8,700 nt of DNA from Thermoplasmata archaeon (GTDB taxonomy: Archaea; Thermoplasmatota; Thermoplasmata; SG8-5; JAGLSY01), in assembly GCA_023137005.1 (NCBI GenBank), contig JAGLQE010000219.1, positions 1 through 8,700 on the forward strand, written 5' to 3'. Shown here piece after piece: positions 1-5,650 of the stretch. The translations under genes were made by a program, and so were the position numbers. The notes beneath the pieces are model-generated. The model had not been told where the DNA came from, did no database searches, and was given only the letters and a program-made list of their open reading frames with translations. The number at the start of each line of letters is the position of its first letter. The first letter of the stretch is position 1.

Positions 1-1007
1 TGATATCCATATAAGCCAGCCACAACACCTCCGATAAGCGCACCACCGATGGATGAGATATTTAGGACAGAATTCAGGAGGCCTGTTGCCGTTGCCCTCT
101 CCTTGTTCCTGGACATTATGAACTTTATCGATCCCACATAGAGCATGGCCCAGGCCGTGCCCAGCAATACCTGGGTGGATAGTAATTGCCAGATATTCTC
201 ACATAATGTGAATAGATAGAATGTGGCCATAGAAAAGATCAGACCCCATATTATCAGGGTCTTGCTCCTGGCCTTGAGCTTTCTCATGACCAGGAACTGG
301 GTGAGAGAATTTATTCCATAAAGCACGCCGATCCAGAAGAAAGAGCCTCCGATCTCGATCACGAATAGCGGGAAGATCACCCATATCGTGCAGGCCCCCA
401 TGTGTCTTACCAGGAGCGTGAGATAAACAGGCAAATTCTTCTTTATCACCTTTACAGGGAATAATGGGACCTTGATATTGTGCTCCTGAACCTTTGGCAT
501 CCTCATAGATATGGCGAATGACAGGAGTAGTAGAACCGCGCTGAGAAGGAAGGGAGCCATGTACGGATTGCTCATCACGACCACGGTTGCCAGTATGCCG
601 GCGACTATCGTGCCCACACCCCAACCCAGAGAACCGTAGGCCATGAACTTGCCCATCTTCCATTTGGATTCATAGGCATAGGCCATGAGGGCCGCGGGAA
701 AGATACCGGCTGAAAAACCCATCAAAGCCCTGGTCAGGAGAAGTGTGAGAGGATCATGGGAGAATATCTGAAGAATAGCGGCGAATGCTGAGAAGATAAG
801 GCCGAACCGAAGGAACAATCGACGGCCGTGGATGTCAGCCAGCCTTCCAAAGATATAGGATGATATGAAAGAAGCTGTGCCATAGCCCGCGACTATCAGG
901 CCGATCTGCTCCTCGGTGGCTCCCAGGTCCTGGGCGAACAATGGTATGAGGAACAGGGAGGAGAACCAGGCGGCATTTGACAGCATATTGATCATGGCGG
1001 CTTTCAT
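1..1007 (-). CDS. Major facilitator superfamily (MFS) transporter, C-terminus cut by window edge
   Basis: An open frame of 335 codons runs from ATG at 1007 to the window edge with no stop. The protein is strongly hydrophobic, with about eleven predicted membrane segments (roughly residues 10-30, 37-57, 67-83, 88-110, 122-145, 150-168, 192-217, 222-242, 250-268, 271-293, 305-333), so only about the last helix is missing from a 12-helix fold. After helix 2 lies GRLADIHGRR (residues 54-63), a good match to MFS motif A (GxLaDrxGRR), the cytoplasmic loop 2-3 signature. The basic segment around 240-250 (MRKLKARSKT) suits loop 8-9. MFS proteins are secondary carriers of the cytoplasmic membrane. The substrate cannot be told from sequence, though drug/multidrug or sugar efflux types are common for this motif. 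It is divergent from nrdJ. The start at 1007 is chosen because a box A lies about 27 nt upstream, implying a leaderless mRNA; Met5 (995) is an alternative. Confidence 0.85.
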   Translation of the reverse strand, partial: MKAAMINMLSNAAWFSSLFLIPLFAQDLGATEEQIGLIVAGYGTASFISSYIFGRLADIHGRRLFLRFGLIFSAFAAILQIFSHDPLTLLLTRALMGFSAGIFPAALMAYAYESKWKMGKFMAYGSLGWGVGTIVAGILATVVVMSNPYMAPFLLSAVLLLLSFAISMRMPKVQEHNIKVPLFPVKVIKKNLPVYLTLLVRHMGACTIWVIFPLFVIEIGGSFFWIGVLYGINSLTQFLVMRKLKARSKTLIIWGLIFSMATFYLFTLCENIWQLLSTQVLLGTAWAMLYVGSIKFIMSRNKERATATGLLNSVLNISSIGGALIGGVVAGLYGY

Positions 1008-1029
1008 TGATCATGGAAAAGGAGTTGGC

Positions 1030-1037
1030 TACTTAAA
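1030..1037 (-). promoter_or_regulatory. Box A (TATA) of the MFS transporter gene, leaderless
   Basis: On the minus strand TTTAAGTA is preceded by GGG, and its centre is about 27 nt before the ATG at 1007. Archaeal transcription starts about 22-27 nt after box A, so the transcript should begin at or within a few bases of the start codon. No Shine-Dalgarno sequence precedes this ATG, which agrees with leaderless translation. Start site and use are inferred. Confidence 0.5.
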
Positions 1038-1047
1038 CCCGTATCCT

Positions 1048-1208
1048 CGAATCAAACTCTTTACCCGCATATATCTAATACTCGTTTGATAAAAAAGATG
1101 CGTAGGTTCAATGGGTAAAGTCGCATATCGAATCAACCTCTTAAATCACTTGTTTCATGTAGCGGTTGATAAAATAAATGCTTAGGATCAATGGGTATAG
1201 TCGCATTT
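1048..1208. repeat. Two tandem ~80-bp imperfect repeats with covarying inverted arms
   Basis: Unit 1 is 1048-1128 and unit 2 is 1129-1208; they align with one indel. The units are very similar at their ends (for example ATGGGTAAAGTCGCAT at 1111 against ATGGGTATAGTCGCAT at 1191, and CGAATCAA at 1048 and 1129) but diverged in a central ~20 bp. Each contains a 7-bp inverted pair: ATCAAAC (1051-1057) with GTTTGAT (1084-1090) in unit 1, and ATCAACC (1132-1138) with GGTTGAT (1164-1170) in unit 2. One A-T pair has become a C-G pair in step, so pairing or dyad symmetry is kept. Arm centres are 32-33 bp apart, about three helical turns. The first arm lies about 14 bp upstream of the transporter box A, suiting a regulator site, but an RNA role is also possible. 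Confidence 0.6.
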
Positions 1209-1210
1209 AA

Positions 1211-1302
1211 AAAAAAGAAAGAGGCAGGGGAAGCAGGCATGAGGAAGGAGATGAGATAGTTGGGCTAACATCATGGAACAATGTTTTGCCTGACTTCCCT
1301 GC
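1211..1302 (-). ncRNA. Candidate small RNA or intrinsic-type terminator: 16-bp bulged stem followed by U-tract
   Basis: The segments 1224-1239 and 1287-1302 are complementary over 15 pairs: GCAGGG/CCCTGC, then AAG/CTT, then CAGGCA/TGCCTG, with one bulged G (1230) and one bulged A (1293). Inside the 47-nt loop a second small stem can form (AACAT 1267-1271 with ATGTT 1281-1285). Read on the minus strand, the stem is followed after a short pyrimidine stretch by eight T residues (1218-1211), the layout of a stem plus U-tract 3' end. A possible box A (TTATTAA, 1337-1331) lies about 26-30 nt before the start of the stem, so a transcript of roughly 90-100 nt ending in the U-tract is plausible. The family is not recognised. 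It may instead be only a DNA inverted repeat or a terminator for antisense transcription from the nrdJ side. Confidence 0.35.
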
Positions 1303-1344
1303 ACTATTAAGAAGATTCTATGAGGACATTAATAAGGACTTTGG

Positions 1345-1360
1345 TACACTTTTTTGTGTA
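1345..1360. terminator. Small T-rich hairpin TACAC-T6-GTGTA
   Basis: TACAC (1345-1349) and GTGTA (1356-1360) form a 5-bp stem around six T residues. On the plus strand the T6 resembles archaeal oligo-T termination signals. There is no identified plus-strand gene ending here, so its use is uncertain. Confidence 0.2.
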
Positions 1361-1451
1361 ATATTTAAGCTGATTGGTATGGGGTTTTGTATAATGATTT
1401 TTACAATATGAGATGGTTTATAACTTAGTATAAAAGGGGTTTCCCACAAGG

Positions 1452-1459
1452 TTTATATC
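1452..1459 (+). promoter_or_regulatory. Probable box A of nrdJ
   Basis: TTTATATC lies after a purine-containing AAGG that could serve as the TFB recognition element. A transcript starting about 25 nt downstream (near 1480) would have a leader of about 55 nt, consistent with the strong Shine-Dalgarno site at the gene start. TATAAAAG at 1429-1436 is an alternative box A. Within the leader, TTCTGC and GCAGGAA (about 1477-1503) can pair with one bulged G, but no known riboswitch was recognised. Confidence 0.4.
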
Positions 1460-1525
1460 ATAAAATCGCAGTGCCTTCTGCCTTGGGAATGGGATGCAGG
1501 AAATTCGAGTTTTCAGTATTTTCTC

Positions 1526-1534
1526 AGGGGTGAT
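1526..1534 (+). promoter_or_regulatory. Shine-Dalgarno site that fixes the GTG start of nrdJ
   Basis: AGGGGTGAT matches the extended archaeal anti-Shine-Dalgarno complement (AGGAGGTGAT) at almost every base and ends 3 nt before GTG at 1538. This decides for the GTG start, since no in-frame ATG is near. Confidence 0.75.
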
Positions 1535-1537
1535 TGA

Positions 1538-3763
1538 GTGAAGATCAGCAATAATGCACTTACAGTACTGGAGCGCCGTTATCTGGCAAGGGACGATGAC
1601 GGGAAATTGATAGAGAAGCCCGAGGACATGTTCCGCAGGGTGGCTAGGAATATAGCCTCTGCCGAGATCAATTATGGCAAGAGCAAGAAGGAGATAAAGA
1701 ATACAGAAAAAGAATTCTATAATCTCATGGCCGATCTGGATTTCCTGCCCAATTCACCCACCCTGATGAATGCTGGTAGGGACATACAGCAATTGTCCGC
1801 ATGCTTCGTTCTGCCTGTTGGTGATTCCATGGAGAGCATATTCGATGCCCTCAAGAACGCGGCCCTGATCCACAAAAGTGGAGGCGGAACTGGTTTTTCA
1901 TTCACCCGATTGAGGCCGAAGAACGATCCTGTCATGTCCACCAGTGGAGTGAGCAGTGGGCCAATTTCCTTCATGAAGGTCTTCAATGCGGCCACTGAAG
2001 CTATCAAGCAAGGCGGCACCCGTAGAGGCGCGAATATGGGAATATTGCGTGTTGATCATCCAGATATTCAGGAGTTCATAAAATGCAAGGAGGACCTTAG
2101 TGTTCTCACGAATTTCAATATCTCTGTAGCCATAACGGATAAGTTCATGAAAGCCCTGAAAAAGGGTGAGGATTATGAACTGGTAAATCCCAAGAACGGA
2201 GAGAAGTGTGGCAAAGCCAGTGCCAAAGAGATATATGATATGATATCCAGCATGGCCTGGAAAACGGGCGATCCGGGCATGGTCTTCATAGACCGCATAA
2301 ACAAGTTCAATCCCACACCTCATATTGGGGAGGTGGAAAGCACCAATCCATGCGGCGAGCAGCCGCTCCTCCCATACGAATCATGCAATCTGGGTTCCAT
2401 CAATCTCAGCCATATGGTGAAGGATGAGGAGATCGATTGGGACAGGCTAAGAAAAGTAGTGCATACTTCGGTCAGGTTCCTTGACAATGTCATAGATATG
2501 AACAAATATCCTCTTCCAGAGATAGACGAGATGACCAAAAAGAACAGGAAGATAGGTCTGGGAATAATGGGATGGGCCGACCTGCTCATCCAGATGGATA
2601 TTCCTTATGAATCGACCCAGGCATACAAACTCGCAAAGAAATTGATGGAATTCGTACAGGATGAGGGATGGGAGGCCTCTGAAAAACTGGCCAAGGAGAG
2701 GGGGACATTCCCCAGTTTCAAAGGCAGCATATTTGAAAGTGATAGGAAAGTCAGAAATGCGACCATCACGACCATCGCTCCAACTGGCACCATATCCATG
2801 ATCGCTGACTGTTCCAGTGGGATAGAGCCCATTTATTCCATCGCGTATGTGAAGACCGTGATGGACGATGATGCACTTCATTATGTGCATCCTTTCTTCA
2901 AGATGAAATGTGAGGAGCGTGGCATATACACTGATGAGTTGGAAGAGGCCATTGTCAAACTCGGATCCACACACAGCCTACCAGGCTTCCCGAGTGATCT
3001 GAAATCTCTTTTCAAGACCGCTCACGAGATCTCTGCAGAGGGGCATGTGAGGATGCAGGCCGCTTTCCAGAAACACACGGACAATGCTGTTTCCAAGACC
3101 GTTAACCTGAACACCGATGCAACAAAGGAGGATATAGCCAATGTCTACAATCTGGCCTACGAGACCGGATGTAAGGGAATTACCGTGTACAGGGACGGAT
3201 GCCGTGGTACTCAGGTTCTGGAATCCGGCACCAGCAAAAGTAAGACAGATACAGCAGTTCACCAGACCACATTATCAGATGTCGGGATAGATAGCAATGG
3301 CAAGCTGAGGCCAAGGGCAAGACCCCTTGTCATACATGGGGCCACGCACAGGATGAAGACCGGGTGCGGGTATCTCTATGTGACGATCAATGAGGATAAT
3401 AATAAACTGTTCGAGCTCTTTGCCAGAATGGGAAAGACCGGCGGATGCGCGGCCAGCCAGACCGAGGCCATTGGCAGATTGATATCCCTTGCATTGAGGG
3501 CGGGCATTGATTCTAAGAATGTCATCGAGCAATTGAAGGGCATCAGATGCCCAGAGCGCGCATTGGGAAAGGATAAGATATACTCGTGCCCGGATGCAAT
3601 TGGAAAGGCCATTGAGGGACACCTCGCTGCTAAAGGACAGGTCATTCAGGAGATGAGCAGGCTGGACAGCGGTGTGAGGCCGGAATGCCCAGAGTGTGGT
3701 GGTCCAATAGCATTCATAGAAGGGTGCTTGATATGCCAGAGCTGTGGATTCAGTAAATGTTGA
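1538..3763 (+). CDS. nrdJ: Adenosylcobalamin-dependent (class II) ribonucleoside-diphosphate reductase
   Basis: The enzyme reduces ribonucleotides to 2'-deoxyribonucleotides in the cytoplasm, using coenzyme B12 to make the thiyl radical and so needing neither oxygen nor a radical subunit. The 741-residue protein shows NPCGE (270-274), where Cys272 fits the radical cysteine and Asn270/Glu274 its catalytic partners. Cys283 lies 11 residues later, and with Cys89 in LSACF forms the substrate-reducing disulfide pair; the spacing equals that of Thermotoga NrdJ (322 and 333). KSGGGTGFSF (113-122) and APTGTIS (414-420) are family motifs. A TSCPD domain occupies about 596-700 (YSCPD at 682-686). The tail carries CPEC (717-720), CQSC (733-736) and the final Cys741, a Cys-rich or zinc-ribbon-like tail whose last cysteines probably reload the active site. 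There is no N-terminal ATP-cone, so classic dATP activity control is not expected. It starts at GTG behind a strong Shine-Dalgarno site. Confidence 0.96.
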   Translation: MKISNNALTVLERRYLARDDDGKLIEKPEDMFRRVARNIASAEINYGKSKKEIKNTEKEFYNLMADLDFLPNSPTLMNAGRDIQQLSACFVLPVGDSMESIFDALKNAALIHKSGGGTGFSFTRLRPKNDPVMSTSGVSSGPISFMKVFNAATEAIKQGGTRRGANMGILRVDHPDIQEFIKCKEDLSVLTNFNISVAITDKFMKALKKGEDYELVNPKNGEKCGKASAKEIYDMISSMAWKTGDPGMVFIDRINKFNPTPHIGEVESTNPCGEQPLLPYESCNLGSINLSHMVKDEEIDWDRLRKVVHTSVRFLDNVIDMNKYPLPEIDEMTKKNRKIGLGIMGWADLLIQMDIPYESTQAYKLAKKLMEFVQDEGWEASEKLAKERGTFPSFKGSIFESDRKVRNATITTIAPTGTISMIADCSSGIEPIYSIAYVKTVMDDDALHYVHPFFKMKCEERGIYTDELEEAIVKLGSTHSLPGFPSDLKSLFKTAHEISAEGHVRMQAAFQKHTDNAVSKTVNLNTDATKEDIANVYNLAYETGCKGITVYRDGCRGTQVLESGTSKSKTDTAVHQTTLSDVGIDSNGKLRPRARPLVIHGATHRMKTGCGYLYVTINEDNNKLFELFARMGKTGGCAASQTEAIGRLISLALRAGIDSKNVIEQLKGIRCPERALGKDKIYSCPDAIGKAIEGHLAAKGQVIQEMSRLDSGVRPECPECGGPIAFIEGCLICQSCGFSKC

Positions 3764-3842
3764 AGAGTGCGAGTCGCAATCATTCATCAAAACACTATTT
3801 AACCCGGAATTATTGTACCCTTACATAGTTTGCACCATCATG

Positions 3843-3850
3843 TATATTTA
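3843..3850 (+). promoter_or_regulatory. Box A of the acyl-CoA mutase gene
   Basis: TATATTTA is centred about 26 nt before position 3872. The transcript would therefore begin around the upstream ATG (3873), leaving at most about 15-18 nt before the ATG at 3888. A second TATA-like word (TATTTAA, about 3796-3802) lies farther upstream and could give a longer leader or belong to the end of nrdJ transcription. Confidence 0.45.
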
Positions 3851-3874
3851 GTACAGTGCGAATCTAATAACAAT

Positions 3875-3880
3875 GGGAGG
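3875..3880 (+). promoter_or_regulatory. Shine-Dalgarno site favouring the ATG at 3888
   Basis: GGGAGG is followed by a 7-nt spacer and then ATG at 3888. The site overlaps the upstream in-frame ATG at 3873, so the two starts compete: an SD-led start at 3888 or a leaderless start at 3873. Confidence 0.6.
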
Positions 3881-3887
3881 CCGCCAA

Positions 3888-5564
3888 ATGCTGAAACCAA
3901 ATTTGGATGAGATCAAGAAAGCGAAGAAAGAATGGGAGAATGGAACCTATGCCAATGCCATGAAGAAGCATGGCGAGAGGAGAGAGGAATTCATCACTAC
4001 TTCCAGCGTCCCGATCAAAGAACTCTACACACCAGAGGATATTGCCGACCATGACTATCTCAAAGACAATAACTTCCCCGGACAGTTTCCTTTTACAAGA
4101 GGTGTTCAGCCCACCATGCACCGTGGCCGATTGTGGACGATGAGACAGTTCGCTGGCTTCGGCACAGCGGAGGAGACCAATCAAAGGTACAAATACCTCC
4201 TGGCACATGGTGAGACCGGGCTCAGCGTGGCCTTTGATTTTCCCACACTTTATGGGCGGGACAGTGATGATCCACTGGCCGAGGGCGAGTTCGGCAAATG
4301 CGGGGTAGGTATTTCCTCCCTGGAAGACATGTCCACTCTCTTTGATGGTATATCCATGAAGGACGTGAGCACGTCCATGACCATCAATGGCCCGGCCCCC
4401 GTGGTCTGGGCATTTTACTTGGGAGCCGCTGAAAAACAGGGAGCCACCCTGGACCAATTGACCGGGACCATCCAGAATGATATTCTAAAAGAATACATCG
4501 CCCAGAAGTCCTGGATCTTCCCTCCCGCACCATCGATGAGGCTTATTGTGGACACTTTCGAGTTCGGAACGTTGCACGTTCCGAAATGGAATACCATTAG
4601 CATATCTGGTTATCATATTCGAGAGGCGGGTTCGACCGCCCTTCAGGAGCTGGCCTTCACCCTGGCTGATGGATTGGCCTATGTGGATGCCGCCATGGAA
4701 CGCGGATTGGACCTGGACCAGTTCGCTCCCAGATTATCATTCTTCTTCAATGCCCATAATGACCTCTTCGAGGAAGTTGGCAAATACAGAGCGGCCAGAC
4801 GTATCTGGGCCAAGGAGATGAAGAAGAGAGGGGCCAAGAAAGACAGGACCATGTGGTTGAGGTTCCATACGCAAACTGCGGGCTGTTCGCTAACCGCGCA
4901 ACAACCGGAGATCAATATTGTAAGAACAACCATTCAAGGACTGGCATCAGTGCTTGGAGGTACGCAATCCCTCCACACTAATTCCATGGACGAGGCTCTG
5001 GCACTGCCCAGTGAGAAGGCAGTGAAGATCGCCCTCCGCACCCAGCAGATCATCGCTGAGGAGAGCGGGGTGGTGAACACCATCGATCCTCTGGCAGGCT
5101 CTTATTTCGTGGAGTACATGACCGACTGGATGGAGGAAGGGACATACAAGTACTTTGATCAGATAGAGGCTCTGGGAGGAGTTTTGAAGGCCATAGACAA
5201 GGGCTTTTTCCAGCAGGAGATCGCCAATGCCTCCTACAAGTACCAGAAGGAGATCGAGAACAAGGAGAGGACGGTAGTTGGTGTGAACGATTACATTGAC
5301 GAGGAGGAGGAAATAGATATTCCTATCCTGAAAATAGATCCTGAAGGGGAGAAGATACAGTTCAACCGGCTCAATAGGATACGGAGCCAGAGGGATGGAG
5401 CGAGGTTCGATTCCACACTGGAGGCACTGAGAAGGGCCGCTGAAGGAGAGGATAATCTCATGCCGTATATTCTCGATGCCGTCAAGGCCCAGGCCACCCT
5501 GGGAGAGGTCTGCGATGTTCTCAGAGATGTGTTTGGAGAATACGAGGAGCCTGCCATCTTTTAA
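3888..5564 (+). CDS. Adenosylcobalamin-dependent acyl-CoA mutase, large subunit (methylmalonyl-CoA mutase family, isobutyryl-CoA mutase-like)
   Basis: This is the substrate-binding TIM-barrel subunit of a B12-dependent mutase that moves a thioester group between adjacent carbons. Numbering below counts from ATG 3873 (563 residues); the start annotated here is Met6. CoA-tunnel residues T81, M82, R86, the catalytic Y247-H248 in SGYHIREAG, and H332/Q334 in FHTQTAG match P. shermanii methylmalonyl-CoA mutase with a constant offset of four. Its two specificity residues differ: Tyr89 becomes F93 (RQFAGF) and Arg207 becomes Q211 (IAQKSW). Phe/Gln is the pair known from isobutyryl-CoA mutase, and loss of the Arg removes the contact to the methylmalonyl carboxylate. 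The 2-hydroxyisobutyryl type is unlikely, as A120 replaces its Asp. The protein ends without a cobalamin-binding domain, so a separate small subunit is required, and none is in the window. Likely reaction: isobutyryl-CoA to n-butyryl-CoA (valine carbon to beta-oxidation), inferred from these residues only. Confidence 0.9.
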   Translation: MLKPNLDEIKKAKKEWENGTYANAMKKHGERREEFITTSSVPIKELYTPEDIADHDYLKDNNFPGQFPFTRGVQPTMHRGRLWTMRQFAGFGTAEETNQRYKYLLAHGETGLSVAFDFPTLYGRDSDDPLAEGEFGKCGVGISSLEDMSTLFDGISMKDVSTSMTINGPAPVVWAFYLGAAEKQGATLDQLTGTIQNDILKEYIAQKSWIFPPAPSMRLIVDTFEFGTLHVPKWNTISISGYHIREAGSTALQELAFTLADGLAYVDAAMERGLDLDQFAPRLSFFFNAHNDLFEEVGKYRAARRIWAKEMKKRGAKKDRTMWLRFHTQTAGCSLTAQQPEINIVRTTIQGLASVLGGTQSLHTNSMDEALALPSEKAVKIALRTQQIIAEESGVVNTIDPLAGSYFVEYMTDWMEEGTYKYFDQIEALGGVLKAIDKGFFQQEIANASYKYQKEIENKERTVVGVNDYIDEEEEIDIPILKIDPEGEKIQFNRLNRIRSQRDGARFDSTLEALRRAAEGEDNLMPYILDAVKAQATLGEVCDVLRDVFGEYEEPAIF

Positions 5565-5580
5565 TGATGTGGCTTACCAA

Positions 5581-5603
5581 CATAGATGTTGATCACATCT
5601 ATG
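5581..5603. repeat. Perfect 9+9 inverted repeat upstream of the TPR gene
   Basis: CATAGATGT (5581-5589) and ACATCTATG (5595-5603) are exact reverse complements separated by five bases (TGATC). It lies 16 bp after the mutase stop and 18 bp before the box A of the TPR gene. As RNA it would be a 9-bp hairpin without a U-tract; as DNA it is a good dyad for a dimeric regulator placed upstream of box A. Which applies cannot be decided from sequence. Confidence 0.6.
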
Positions 5604-5621
5604 ATCCTGATAGAGTAATCA

Positions 5622-5628
5622 TTTATAT
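5622..5628 (+). promoter_or_regulatory. Box A of the TPR gene, leaderless
   Basis: TTTATAT is centred 26 nt before the ATG at 5651, placing the transcription start at or next to the start codon. There is no Shine-Dalgarno sequence before this ATG. Both facts support a leaderless mRNA and an own promoter separate from the mutase gene. Confidence 0.55.
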
Positions 5629-5650
5629 CCAAACAGAGATATGACCATTC

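Larger units (their letters stand above)
1008..1537. other. Divergent intergenic region between MFS gene and nrdJ
   Basis: This 530-bp stretch holds no credible gene of normal size. From left to right it contains the transporter promoter, two tandem ~80-bp repeats, an A8 run next to a long bulged inverted repeat, an 85-bp A/T-rich stretch with several TATA-like words (TATTTAA near 1362, TTTATAAC near 1417, TATAAAAG at 1429-1436), the likely nrdJ promoter near 1452, and the nrdJ ribosome binding site. The length and internal structure are well beyond what two divergent archaeal promoters need. Confidence 0.7.

Noticed and set aside
199..663. A 154-codon minus-strand reading frame inside the left gene
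   Set aside because: It is out of frame with the MFS protein, is rich in Gly, His, Arg and Asp, and matches no family pattern; the overlapping frame shows a clear membrane protein with MFS motif A.
1100..1140. tRNA gene suggested by GGTTCAATGGGT
   Set aside because: The TPC-loop pattern GTTCRANNC is not completed and no acceptor stem or anticodon arm can be formed around it.
1048..1208. CRISPR array
   Set aside because: There are only two units, the similar part is longer and more diverged than a CRISPR repeat, there are no regular spacers and no cas genes nearby.
1460..1537. Cobalamin riboswitch in the nrdJ leader
   Set aside because: GTGCC and GGGAA occur, as in B12 riboswitches, but the conserved B12 box and the GCCACTG element are absent and the predicted leader (about 55 nt) is too short.
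2447..2974. Long minus-strand reading frames antisense to nrdJ and other genes
   Set aside because: They overlap genes with unmistakable protein motifs on the plus strand and have no box A or Shine-Dalgarno site of their own; they are by-products of the codon bias of the real genes.
3768..3778. TGCGA-G-TCGCA palindrome just after nrdJ
   Set aside because: The one-base spacer cannot form an RNA hairpin and the arms are only five bases; without further copies it is not enough to call an operator.
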